This document shows, one piece after another, positions 47,348 to 59,380 of a stretch of 64,000 nt of DNA. Numbering within the stretch: the stretch's first letter is position 1; each line of letters opens with the position of its first letter. Where the stretch lies: positions 7,316,001 through 7,380,000 of the forward strand of contig OX365948.1 in NCBI GenBank assembly GCA_947247005.1, given 5' to 3'. The stretch is from Spisula solida (Eukaryota; Mollusca; Bivalvia; Venerida; Mactridae). The notes under the pieces are model-generated. The model was not told the DNA's origin. It did no database searches and was given only the letters and a program-made list of their open reading frames with translations. A program made the position numbers and the translations under genes.

Positions 47348-47490
47348 CCCTGTACTCCATAGATAGGACTATCCGATGTACATCTTCAATTATAGTCCAA
47401 TAACTAGTATGGAGATAATTAGTCTCTTAGCAGAATAATAAATACACATGTACTGTAGGAAAATAATTTCAATGACTATGGATTAAAGGG
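47348..47490. mobile_element. 143-bp piggyBac-like MITE with TTAA duplication
   Basis: TTAA|CCCTGTACTCCATAG at the left and CTATGGATTAAAGGG|TTAA at the right give 15-bp ends with two mismatches, flanked exactly by TTAA. CCCT-type ends at TTAA sites are characteristic of piggyBac relatives. The same ends occur at 18748, 21118 and 27274. Confidence 0.85.
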
Positions 47491-47494
47491 TTAA

Positions 47495-50400
47495 ACTAAT
47501 ATAATACAACAAGCAAAGTGTATTTTTATAATGGTCTGTCTTTTATTTCATCAATACAATAAAAACAATTCAACATTTAAAGCAAGGAAAAGAATGAGGA
47601 TAGCAAGCAATAAAACTAACCATGTAAATAATAACTGATAATAATCTAGTGTTATACAAGAATGATATATATGTTACAATATAAAAATCATGACAAAATA
47701 ATGATATAAGAAAAACATCAAATATAGTGCATAAAATTATGGTCTGTATGAAAAGCAATGTAAGCTAAACTAGTCCATCTTAATTTATGTTTACAATACA
47801 GTACTGTACATGGGTATAGCACAGTATAGCTTACACCCCTCTGTGTATTTCTATGATATATATATATATATACAAATGGACTTGAGTATATAAATAGGTT
47901 TAACATCAACTGTGGATTATCGCCAACAAACAAACTGCTTCAGAGCTGATTATAAGCGCAAACATTTTTAAAACAGATTCAATCAGTTTCTAGAAAATTG
48001 AGAACAGACTTTAAAGTCATGTCAGGATGCCAAGAAAATATTCACCACTATCTACTGAATTAACAGGTTCACAGATGAATCTTTAATTACTTCCTGTAAG
48101 CCTCATTCACACAGATTTTTATATAAAAGAATACAGTTAAACCTGTCTTCAACAGACAGTCAAAGGAGTATATCAAATATGGCTGTATAACACACGTTGC
48201 TGTTTAAAACATGACTGTGTATTTGCTACAATAAATATTAATTATGCTTAAAAAATAGTGACTGTTCAAAACAGGTGGTTGCTTAATTGAGAGAATGACA
48301 TAATTGAGAATGAAATCTAAGACAGCTTAAACTATATTTGGAGAGACAGTTGACATGAAGTATGTTTATTTGATCAAACTTACACAGAAAGGCAACAAGC
48401 GGATAGGTAACCACTGTGTCAAGGTCTTCAAAAGTATGTGAAGTAAATTAAACAGTTGATACACAACACATATAACCAGTGTTCCATAAATGGTTGTGTT
48501 TATGTCATCAGTAAATGATGCAACAATTTGAAGCTCTATGTCATCAGTAAATGATGCAACAATTTGAAGCTCTATGTTCAATGAACGGATGAATGTAAGC
48601 AGTTAAAAGTAACAATAAAAGCCTGTTTAAGCAATATGTAGAAAAATATAGTTGACAAGAAAAAATGACAAAAGGTATATGCATCTCATCTTATGTACAT
48701 CAACTGAATATTTTGGAATCTTGTCAATAGATGACAATAATGAATATTTCTACACATGTAACCAAGCTCCTGCAACAGTTTGAGCAGCAACATTTATAAC
48801 TGTCGCTGGTTTGAGTGTCTATTGATTATCATCAATATATTATATACATATAATGTAGTATTATACATAGTGAATACTATTATGGTAAAATAAGAGAGTA
48901 TAAAAATATTGCATCATGCAGAGTATAGCACTTTACAGCAACATAACACACAGTGCTATGAATAAATTATAGGATATTGATTTACAAGTGGTATTAAATA
49001 CCTTGTTGAGATAAGCATACAGCATCATCCGCGTGACAAATGTCCCCAGGTTACAAAAGTTTCAATAAAATTGACCTAACTGCTCTCGTGTGTCAGTTAA
49101 TCAGTGGCAGGCTATTTTAAGACGCAATGAACACTGTTCATTCTACTAAAAGTTCAACAACCAGACTTTTAATACACTAAGAATATGGGGAACAAAGTGT
49201 AATTACAAGACAGGAAATTTTCTAAGCTTATAATTGTCACATTGTACGTCAAGGCCTGTAATCACAAAGATATATTTTGTCTTAGAAAGTTTGTTAAATT
49301 TTTTTCGTAGGTGGACCCTTTTGTATGTTTTTCCAATAAAAACAGAAACTTTTCATGAGTCTTTCATTTCGATGGGGAAAATGATTATATTAACAAACTT
49401 TGTGAGTAGGCATATGTTATATTTCACAACATTTTCAAGTAATATGTGAGTCTACTAACTAAATATATGTAACAACATAGATTTGGGCAAACAATTTCAA
49501 AAAGAACAATGGAAAGTATAAAAGACATTTGAACATGTCTCGTAGGTATTGAAACATTAGGAAAGGCAGATCGAAAGTAACAATAAGAATCTTAGGTCTT
49601 ATTTTCACTGTTTCTCCAGAAACTATTATATTGTTACATGTTCAGCAAATGTTTCCCATGTTTAAAAGTTAAACCCCCCATACTTTTATGAGTTTGCTTG
49701 TCAAGGATACATAATTATGATCTAAATATTCACAATACATCTGGACATTCATTGACTTTGTGAGCAATACAACATATGATACAATTCCCTCTCCCCAGAA
49801 ACAGTTTTATCAATACAAGTATTTATCAAGCCTAGTTTCAATACAAGTACATCTAATCCACCCAGTTATTCAACAAGCTCTGTATACATAAATAAACAAG
49901 CTACATTGAAATTCCACTAAAACCATGATTAAACAAGGACAATTACTCTTCACTAATGTTTCCAACCTAAATATGCTAGTATATACATAACAACTATAGC
50001 TAAATACTTCAGCAAATATATGCAATACAACAGTTTAGAATATAGCTGAATATTTTAGCAATGCACAAAATGTTTGCCCTCGTAACCCCCCCCCCACATA
50101 ATTCTCACATATACTAACCAATTCATTGTTGGAAAACAATCAAATGCACCAAGTGATAACCATGAATTATGCTTATATCTTGTTCAAAATGTATCTTAAT
50201 ATAAAGCAACATAACCAAACACACAAAATGGGGTAAAAAACAAATGATTATGATAACGCTATACATAGTGAAAGTACATCATACATAGTGCTCAGTATGA
50301 CCGCCGCAATGTGATCCATTAACATGGAGTATCATGGTGAATATAAACCTAATACATCTTATAACAAATGCATCATTGAACTAGTTTATACGAGAGTGAC

Positions 50401-53400
50401 ACATATGACCCCCTTTAGCAACATCTTTGACTTTATATAAATTGTCATGTTTTGAAAGATGCAATCTCAATTTTTTATACAAAGTTATTCATTATTGGAA
50501 GTCCGGGTTTCCAAAATAAATGGAATAACTCCAGAGGGTCATTGTGATAAACTGAAAAACGTAGATATGAGCATGTTTGGAAAGTCATTGCAGTATGAGT
50601 ACCGACATGTAGAAACTTCTTACTGAAAAGTGAAAGCTACAAAATCTCAGGAACAAAGTAAAATGTACGAGTAACAACAAGAAACTAAACAAAATATCAA
50701 CAAACTAAGGATAACAATGGAAAAGGTTGTTTTTTTAATATCACATGACAAAAGAAAATGTCCGAAATAAATGGAATATAACTATAATCAAAAGTATTTG
50801 CATCAATATAATAATGCATATACATTTACAGCACCGTGTTATTTTACTTTGAACCATAGAGGTATATGCAACAATAACCAGTAATTATAAGAAGCCAAAA
50901 GCTCTGTCCTCTTATTGTCATCGGTGATTACATTTTGTTACATCCCCTAATTCTTCGTACGTACAGATCGTACAAATAGTAGGAGTAGAGCAAGTCAGAG
51001 AGCTCAAATACATCCATAGATATTAACCGTATGTAATCAGGGGTGTCAACAAATCTAGATAAATCTGTTAATGCACAAGAATGCAGCAGTAAAGTTACAC
51101 TGAAGCATTGTGCGTAACGGTTCAATTCTCAAACAAGCAGTTGTGCATCAATGATTCATGAATGCAGATAGTCATTCTACTCGAATGGATATTCACCCCT
51201 AAAATACTTCTGCAACATTCTCACAAAAATTCTACCAATAGTTTTGGTGAAGAAAAATCTGGGTTTTCTGAATTTAGTAAAATCAGGATTTCCCGGATTT
51301 ATCTCTAATTTGGATACCCCTGATATAAAAGATGATCACCTTTATAATAAGCTCATAAATCAGATCATTGTCACAATACAACAAATCATCTATGATAAGT
51401 ATGGCTTTTAAGTTTTTAACACAGGATGCAAAATTAGACACTATGCACCAAATGATAATATCAAGATTTACAGAAAAAAAAGTAAAACAAAAATAACAGC
51501 ACTTTTTAACATAAATATAGATAAATGACCTGCGCATGAATAGAGGGTTACTATGATGGCACGATATTCTAGGTTAAATCTGACTTAGCCTTGCAATGGT
51601 CAGTATCTATATATACAAAACATGGTACCCAGTCTATTACAGCTTGTGTAAATAAACATCTTTACCAGGCAACCTGCATCTACATTCATTCCAATCTAAA
51701 GCCTAGAATAAAATAGTGTTTGTTTCCACTTCACGTCTCAAGTCATATAGTGTTGAATAGGTGGGCAGGAAATTTTTCTCTGAGCACAGTTGGTCTTAAT
51801 TTTAAGGTTAAATAAAGAGATGAAACATTGAAATTAAATGAAAATTTATCTTCTCAATTATTAGGTGTACTTATTATTGAGGTGGTCTTCGGATGAGGTT
51901 TCACTACATTCAATAGATGCACAATTCATACAATTATATGCAGACATATCAACGCAAAAAAATAAAGCAATTTGTTCAATGATTTTATCATAAAGAGATC
52001 ATTACAAGAATGTAATGGAAGATAAATATAACATAAAGAATAACAGACATTTACGGACTGGGAGGAGTAAAGTTCAATTATTCAGAAACATTTAAAATTG
52101 ACTAATTTCATCAGTCAATTTCACAGCAAGCATGTATTCAAACATTCTGAAAGCATTTTTATGGAGAACTAATTCTTTGACATCGGTTTTGAAATTTAGA
52201 TATAAAACTAGAAAGGGTTTTTGACTTATGTCTTCCAAAAAGGGCCATAACTGCAGCTAAAATCAATTCACCTTAAATCACACGCTAACACTGTGTTATC
52301 CAAGTACATGCAATTACTACAAACTGTCATGCCTTTAAATGATATAACAAATTAAGCAAACTTTATATTGTTAAAAGAACAATGTTCTATGTATAATTAT
52401 TTATAAATGGTAAATCTGTGGTAAGCAACATAGCAACTATTATACATGATTACATGTATTTATGGTAACCAACATCATGTTCATGTTGCAATTTCTTAGA
52501 TCAAAATGATCTATGGTTATACAGAGAAAAATATTATGAAGAAATTTATCAAAAATAGGCCAAGCAGATCCAGCACATTATCTGACCATGGGGTCGTATT
52601 CACAAAGTATCTTAAGAGAAAAATTAGAACTTTCTTGTAATCTTAAAATTTCACCAAGTGTATCAGCAAAACAGGAAAATCAAAATTATCAAATTTTTTT
52701 TAAATAGTTTAGAAGCGTTATGTAAATTACATAGTTTAGAAAGGTTATGTAAAGAGCTACAGTGATCACAAAGAAAACAAGGGTTATTCTTCATTTCTTG
52801 AGAAATATGAGCAGCTCTATTTCATAACTTTAACAAGACAAAACATTTAAGTTTAAGATTTAAGAGGCTTTGTGAATATCGACCCAGGAATAATTTCGTA
52901 ACAATGAAATACAAATAAAAGCATGTAAAATAGGCCTACTGTTGTAAGTTATTTCAACATACAAAAACAGAGAAAAGCATAAAGTAATAATAGTTTCTGA
53001 ATTAATATCAAATAAATGTGACTTTGGAATTTATATATAATTCAATATTAATCATAAAATGTACATGAGAATTCCTAATAGGTTTTCAATGTAAATAAAA
53101 AATATATGCAATAAACGATGATTCTGTAACAAGTCTAGCACTGAACATATTATAGGGAACAATCTGATATTGCACCAAGATTATCAGCATTTAGTACAAA
53201 AACATAGGACTATTCTCATGGCAATGGAACATACAACCAAAAGCCTCGCCCATCCCACAATTAAGGCAAGTTAATTGCCTTATTCTCACCAAAAATCGCT
53301 AATTCACCACTTTACAGGAATTAAATATCATCACCCTCAATATATCATAACTTCCCATTTTGGGCACATTACTACTCCGTAGTTCCTTCCCTTGGTTAAG

Positions 53401-53415
53401 TTACTTAGCAGGCAC
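47495..53415. other. Downstream region of the MARCH-type gene; AT-rich, no gene recognised
   Basis: A 5.9-kb stretch lying 3' of the minus-strand gene, so part may be its 3' UTR or hold a missed last exon. TTTTATTTC at 47539 gives an AATAAA hexamer on the minus strand and is one of several possible polyadenylation signals. An exact 36-bp direct duplication lies at 48501-48572. Frames such as 50928-51125 and 51283-51537 (minus) show no known domain. A 10-C run is at about 50086-50095. Confidence 0.45.
48501..48572. repeat. Exact 36-bp direct duplication
   Basis: TATGTCATCAGTAAATGATG plus CAACAATTTGAAGCTC appears twice head to tail without a mismatch, followed by TATG. Confidence 0.95.
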
Positions 53416-53790
53416 TTACACCTGACTCATAGCGTGATGAGCCTTCTTAAACAAAGGATCCTTGTTAGGATCATACGGTTCAATTGTCCATTCAGTGTTT
53501 TGCATAATGAAGCGTAAGAAGAGCTTATAAAGAGTATGCCGTGCTTTAATCTCAACAGTCATCGCAATAAAAAAGGCAACAAAGAACATGACACCACAGG
53601 TCAAGGTTATCACTTCCTCGGTCGTTAACTTCACTTTATTCTTGGGAAACTTGGCGGCACTATCTCTGTCCGACAAGAAGCACATGATAGTCGCAATAGC
53701 GCAGCCAACCATGATGAGTAGATTTAGAAGAAAGACAATATGAAGACATTTGTCACGTGGACGAACTCTAGGCCATCTCCAACGACTGAA
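53416..53790 (-). CDS. MARCH-type E3 ligase, coding exon 3 (residues 244-367), two membrane helices
   Basis: The acceptor CTTACAG lies just before 53790. The exon opens with FSRWRWPRVRPRDK, an aromatic and basic stub typical of a cytosolic membrane boundary. Next come a hydrophobic helix (about 259-282), a charged loop, a second helix (about 302-322) and a tail ending MSQV. The ending S-Q-V fits the class I PDZ-ligand pattern, which favours a true C-terminus. Against this, the TAA stop (53418..53416) lies inside the sequence AGGT|GTAAGT, a strong splice donor (exon end 53420), so a further exon at lower coordinates is possible. No acceptor-linked continuation was recognised. MARCH tails vary widely in length, so length does not decide. 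Confidence 0.85.
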   Translation of the reverse strand, partial: FSRWRWPRVRPRDKCLHIVFLLNLLIMVGCAIATIMCFLSDRDSAAKFPKNKVKLTTEEVITLTCGVMFFVAFFIAMTVEIKARHTLYKLFLRFIMQNTEWTIEPYDPNKDPLFKKAHHAMSQV

Positions 53791-54431
53791 CTGTAAGTAT
53801 ATAATATACATAATTATGTAAATACACAATCACTGAACTGTAGTTTATATATATATATATATGTATATGCAAGAACACAATGATGCTAAAGATTTTTGTA
53901 GCATAATAGTGTAGTAGACAACAATAAATGAATTCCTAAATGTTCATCATCTTTAATAATCCCTGGTCTTTCTTTCCTAATCTGCCAAGTCTATCTGAGC
54001 CTTTTCGCTTTAAAAAATCTAATAGCATCAAGGGTTCCGCTATGGTCTGGATCTCAAGGCTCACTTTGATTATTTTGTACTAGATTTTAAAGTCGGAAGC
54101 ATAGCTAGTCCACAATTCATGTGTATTCATAGTTGTGCAAAAGGGTTACATGATAACATGCATGTAATATGTATGCTATATACCATATTCTATTATTTCA
54201 CAAGCACTTTTTGCATGTATCCGTTGACTGGTTGATTTAGACAGGTTATACTGTATATTTATTATCACTTTCCCAAGCTTGTAAACTTAGGTTTTTTATA
54301 CAACATATGACTAAAGGTACTATTATGCAGGTATAAAAGCATTACTATGGCATTGTCTACCAAGTTCAGGTAGTTATCTAAGACTGACATTACTATCTCA
54401 ATAATTAAAATAGCAAATATTCCAAAAACTG

Positions 54432-54943
54432 TCAGAGCACTGGGTTCATTAGTGGTGTTTGCCAATCCACTACAAGAAGTCAGAGCACTGGGTTCATTAG
54501 TAGTGTTTGCCAATCCACAACAAGAAATCAGAGCACTGGGTTCATTAGTAGTGTTTGCCAATCCACAACAAGAAATCAGAGCACTGTGTTCATTAGTAGT
54601 GTTTGCCAATCCACAACAAGAAATCAGAGCACTGTGTTCATTAGTAGTGTTTGCCAATCCACAACAAGAAATCAGAGCACTGTGTTCATTAGTAGTGTTT
54701 GCCAATCCACAACAAGAAATCAGAGCACTGTGTTCATTAGTAGTGTTTGCCAATCCACAACAAGAAATCAGAGCACTGTGTTCATTAGTAGTGTTTGCCA
54801 ATCCACAACAAGAAATCAGAGCACTGGGTTCATTAGTAGTGTTTGCCAATCCACAAAAAGAAGTCAGAACACTGGGTTCATTAGTAGTGTTTGCCAATCC
54901 ACAAAAAGAAGTCAGAACACTGGGTTCATTAGTAGTGTTTGTC
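54432..54943. repeat. 48-bp minisatellite in intron 2 (about 11 copies)
   Basis: The unit starts TCAGAGCACTGGGTTCATTA and contains GTAGTGTTTGCCAATCCACA. Five central copies (54576-54815) read CTGTGTTC and look identical, outer copies read CTGGGTTC, and the rightmost have ACAAAAAGAAG. Since 48 is divisible by three, frames stay open on both strands. The minus frame 54265-54999 repeats LANTTNEPSALISCCG and ends with a hydrophobic stretch. It begins at TTG and has no Met before the repeats, and no splice signals tie it to the gene, so I treat it as intronic minisatellite. Confidence 0.93.
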
Positions 54944-55082
54944 CCACTACAAGGCAAGCATTGATGGAAACATCCAATGATGCTTTTTAGAAATGACAAA
55001 ACAGATCACAATATATTACACAGAAATCTGAATAGAAGATACCATTACACGATGTATTACTACAATTGACACCTCTAATGTG

Positions 55083-55165
55083 TTCACAAGACTGTGGACG
55101 GAAGACAAACGACGGACGAAGAGCGATCACAAAAGCTCTGTCACTTTGTGACTGGTGAGCTAATA
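55083..55165 (+). mobile_element. Bivalve-type dispersed repeat, 3' end fragment in intron 2
   Basis: GACGGAAGACAAACGACGGACGAAGAGCGATCACAAAAGC-type end followed by GACTGGTGAGCTAATAAA. It is only the right end of the family at 30176-30600. Confidence 0.75.
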
Positions 55166-56266
55166 AAATAGGGTTCCTACTGAGGCCCAATGCCCAATCC
55201 TGAAAACGAGTCGCAAGACTGTTTTGGTAGCCATTAGTACACATCCCTACACCAATTTGCAGTTGAAACATTAGTTTCATTGCATATGAAATTCCAAATG
55301 ACCAATACTTTGTCAAAACTTCCAGCTTTTTATCAAATAACTTCTATTTTCTGCAGAAAAGATCATCCTTTCTAATGCAGCAATTCCGGATTTATGGACT
55401 CTTTCGTAAATGTAATCGATACCCCAGATTATTAATATATGAAAAGAAAATTGACATAACTTCTGAAATTGGTCCCCAACAAGGAGCAATCTTTTAACAG
55501 TATGTCTAGTCAAAATTATCTGATTATGACCCAATTATGACCTACATACCAATTATGTTTGTGTTTATGCATATTAATCATACGATAATGGATTTGTTGC
55601 AACAATCAGTGTACATTATTTACAAACATGGGTTAGTACTGTGGATAGATTAGCCGACTGACCTTATAATAATAATGTAGGACAATGTTCTACAGCTCAA
55701 GTAGAAAATCTTGTTATAATTGAGGATTAGTAGAGAGACACAATCAACATATTATACTCTATGCTGTGCTTTGTACCAGTTGTTATAAGTGGTCCGGAAG
55801 TGGAAAAGTACAGATACAAGTAGGGACTTATATGTTTGTTTCATAACAAAAATCTTGGCATTAACAAGTAGTGGGGATTTTTTTCTTCGCATTTCAAAGT
55901 ACTCCAGACATTAAACTCTATATATACCAGTTCTAGTTTTTAGTGGAATGACTAACACAATAAATGAGAGGGTTAACTCATGTCACTATTTTTTCAACAA
56001 CTTTTCCATTATATACAGCAAGATAGTTGACCTAGACCTTAATAAAAGTTCTGAGATCAACTACTGCCAACTGCCACATTTGTGGAGTAAATCAACAAAG
56101 TCAAAGTTACAGGAAAACTGACCATAACCTGCCCAATCCCTGAGAATCATACGTTAGTGTTAAATGAATAACTGCGACTTCCTATATTATCTAACAATAC
56201 AGACAAATATCAAACATTTTTGAATGGAATTCTTGATACATGAGAGATATTATATAATGTAGGTAC
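55166..56266. other. Rest of intron 2, no further feature seen
   Basis: AT-rich intron sequence. The minus frames at 55166-55534 show no domain. Confidence 0.4.
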
Positions 56267-56359
56267 CTTAAATTGTTTGTGCCGATTAAACTGGAAGTGA
56301 CAAAGTTCACATCTTGGCAGATGCTTCTTGCCACGTTTCTGGGAGATTCGGATCCATTT
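56267..56359 (-). CDS. MARCH-type E3 ligase, coding exon 2 (residues 213-243)
   Basis: A 93-bp exon with a TTTCAG acceptor and an AAG|GTACCT donor, both in phase 0. It begins KWIRIS and holds the conserved Trp after the His-Cys pair, then the last zinc pair Cys229 and Cys232 in the motif CELC, which is the hallmark end of RING-CH fingers. Joined to exon 1 it gives the full C-x2-C-x13-C-x1-C-x7-H-x2-C-x18-C-x2-C arrangement. The exon finishes with a basic stretch (FNRHKQFK) leading to the membrane segment. The exact completion of a domain left half-finished by exon 1 is the main reason to trust the model. Confidence 0.9.
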
Positions 56360-56710
56360 CTGAAATACAACATAAGACAAGAGTTAATACATACACAAAC
56401 ATGTATCAGTCAGTTCACCTGAATTAAAGAACCATCTGTCTTAAAGCAGCCAATATTATCAAATCTTGATTAACCAATTGTACTTATAATTCATCTACTG
56501 GTATATTTAACAGCCACAGCCCACCTGCTTTAAAGTAACAGTCACAGAAAATGACATTTTAGGACATGCTTGTGTATTACTTTTAGGTTGGTTGAAATGT
56601 AGATTCATGTACCCTCTGATCCAATATACTGACAAATTGATATACTGACATCATTTTATGGGGACAAATGTTTTATATAGAACTTATAATATCAATTTAA
56701 TATAAAGCAC

Positions 56711-56975
56711 ATGATCCTGGCCTTTATGCATGAATATATTACATCGTCATGGTACTTGCATTGAATATATAAATTTCCGAGAGAAAATCATGCAATATTG
56801 GTTCTATAGATTTGTGTTGGAATTACACCTTGAGCGTCTTCGTGATACTCCCTGCTTATTAAGAAAACATACAGCCGGGGTTATAAATATAGACAATAAT
56901 GAATATATCAGCTATTAAATTATGCTAATTGAAGGTCAAGAGTCGTATCAAATTCTCAAGATTATACTGACACAT
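56711..56975 (+). repeat. Dispersed repeat A, copy 3, in intron 1
   Basis: Starts CCTTTATGCATGAATATATT and holds ATTACACCTTGAGCGTCTTC, ACTCCCTGCTTATTAAGAAA and TATCAGCTATTAAATTATGC, in the same order as at 27309-27560 and in the opposite orientation to the host gene. Confidence 0.7.
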
Positions 56976-57464
56976 ATTCATTACAACAACATTTTTCTGC
57001 GGAACAAACAGCAGTGTTGTATCCAGACCTAACTGCATATACTACTTGTACGAATACAGCAAGACCTAACCAGATACAACTAACTATTCCACTTATGTGA
57101 TCAAGATTTCATTTTTTAATCCAGTTGATATTGAGTTTTTAACTGGACAAATCTGGTTTGAGAGACTTGGAAAGCAGTCAAATTACGAGGGTTCAGTAAG
57201 GAAACACAACAAAATATAACAAAGGAATGTTACCTATGTTAATCTATCTAATTCTAATGCAGTTTTTTATTATACTGTACACAGCTTGTCAGTATTCCAG
57301 CCTGGGGTAAGCTGTACTGCAAAGCCTCGTTCTCGGGCAAGTTCAGATCTCTTTTGTTTTATATAGTACAATTGGATCTACTACCAAAACAAACAATATG
57401 ATTTATCAAGTGAATACAGTGCCAAGTCAACAGTTATATCAGACCATGAATCACACAAACTTCA

Positions 57465-57972
57465 AGAAGCCAGCCATTGGACGGCCATTATTAGTCCCCC
57501 GGAGTCATCAAGGAGCCAGCCATTGGACGGCCATAGTCCCCTGGAGTCATCAAGGAGCAAGCCATTGGATGGCCATTATTAGTCCCCTGGAGTCATCAAG
57601 GAGCCAGCCATTGGACGGACATAGTCCCCAGGAGTCACCAAGGAGCCAGCCATTGGACGGCCATAGTCCCCTGGAGTCACCAAGGAGCCAGCCATTGGAC
57701 GGCCATAGTCCCCTGGAGTCACCAAGGAGCCAGCCATTGGACGGCCATAGTCCCCTGGAATCACCAAGGAGCCAGCCATTGGACGGCCATAGTCCCCTGG
57801 AGTCACCAAGAAGCCAGCCATTGGACGGCCATTATTATTCCCCTGGAGTCACCAAGGAGCCAGCCATTAGACAGCAAAAGTCCCCTGGAATCACCAAGAA
57901 GCCAGCCATTGGACGGCCATAGTCCCCTGGAATCACCAAGGAGCCAGCCATTAGACAGCAAAAGTCCCCTGG
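57465..57972. repeat. 42-bp minisatellite in intron 1 (12 copies)
   Basis: The unit is GGAGCCAGCCATTGGACGGC-CATAGTCCCCTGGAGTCACCAA. Some units are 45 bp (CCATTATTAGTCC). The last two read ATTAGACAGCAAAAGTCC. Because 42 and 45 are multiples of three, a plus frame (57398-57922; RSQPLDGHSPLESP) and a minus frame (57579-57821; MAGSLVTPGDYGRP) stay open. I regard both as by-products. Confidence 0.93.
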
Positions 57973-58499
57973 AAACAATCATTATGACATTCCCTTATAG
58001 AGGAATCAGCTTAACTCACAGTCTAATCAGATTTCCTGATACTCCTTTTAAAACAGGGGAAATTTAACATCCTCATACCTTTACAGGCAAATATTTCGGA
58101 CGGTCTAGATTACATAAACAGTGGTCAATTTAACTATTCATTAAAGTTTCTTAAATACCTAGTAGAAACAGAGTAGAAAATTCTGAAACATACTATTACA
58201 TTCAAAATTGTGTTCACTAGTAAATTATAGAAATACACAAGACTGCACAATGCGCAAAATGGCATTCAACAATAACATGTACGGTGACTATTGATTCAAA
58301 ATTGGTTGAAAATACCATCTACATGCAACATGTAACACCAATTGAGCTCCGCTGTGCGATTTCCAACCTCTTAAAAAAATAACACAATTGGGGAAAATCA
58401 CATTTAGTACAGAGCAGATATTGTTTGGGGGAAAAAGGCAAAACAAGTATTTTTCAAGAATCATGTCACATAATGTGTGTCTTGTAACATACTAAAAAT

Positions 58500-59050
58500 C
58501 TAGGTCAATACTTGCTAGTTAAAGTCGACTTTTTTTTGGGTAAAACCTTACAAAATATAAAAGCATAGCATGAATTTTTGGAATCTATAGATCACTAAGT
58601 CATTAATGAGTTTATTTTATAATAATATATTGTGATAGGTAGGTTGTTAATTGTAGTTTAAGATGTCAAACATCGTTTTTCATGTTAGTGTGCAAAATGC
58701 GATATTTTTGGACAAAACCTTTAAAAATATAAACAAAACCGTGAGTTTTTGGAATCGGTTGAATACTAAGTTATTAATAATTTAATTTGATAAATAATCA
58801 CTGTGATAGGTACTTAGTGCCATGTACTTTAATGCATCAAAAATAAATTGCCAGAATATTGCGCTAAATGAGAGTGTTTTTGGGCTTAAATATTACAAAT
58901 ATAAACGAAAAGTATGAATTTTGGGAATCTGATGATTATTTTGTAATTTTTACTCCATCAAATAAATACCGCACACTATGGAACTTTATTTCAGAATTGT
59001 ACAAGACATCCATAACAGTACATGATCAAAAAAAGTTGTTTTCTGTGTAT
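58500..59050. repeat. Degenerate ~173-bp tandem repeat in intron 1 (3 copies)
   Basis: TTTTTTGGG-AAAACCTTACAAA, ATATAAA, GAATTTTTGGAATCT and TGTGATAGGTA recur in order at about 58529, 58702 and 58875. The last copy is the most diverged and is covered by the chance plus frame 58868-59107. Confidence 0.7.
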
Positions 59051-59380
59051 TGTGTTTCCCTTTATGTAAATGTGGCACTTACAAGAGGACCTGTGCTAAT
59101 TAAATGACGTCATCATAATTATTGTATTTACGCTACGTCAGTAGCGTCATTTCAATTGTCATGTCTAGTTTTCATCATATCATAGCATGCCACTAAGTTG
59201 GACCATTTTAAAAAGGTATAGCTTTTTGGAAATCTTAAACATTTAACTACACAATTCTATCAAAATGTAAAGAGTTGAAAGTTTGACCTCAGGTTGGAAA
59301 TCCACAGCAGAGCTCAATTGGTTAAATAACGTTTTTCATTGGTTGAAGTATAGTTTAAATTATAAATGGACTATACATAC

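Noticed and set aside
54265..54999. Minus-strand 244-codon frame as a repeat membrane protein
   Set aside because: It starts at TTG with no Met before the repeats, lies in an intron of the MARCH-type gene, and the opposite strand is equally open.
57398..57922. Plus-strand 174-codon frame with RSQPLDGHSPLESP repeats
   Set aside because: By-product of a 42-bp minisatellite; the minus strand is open too.
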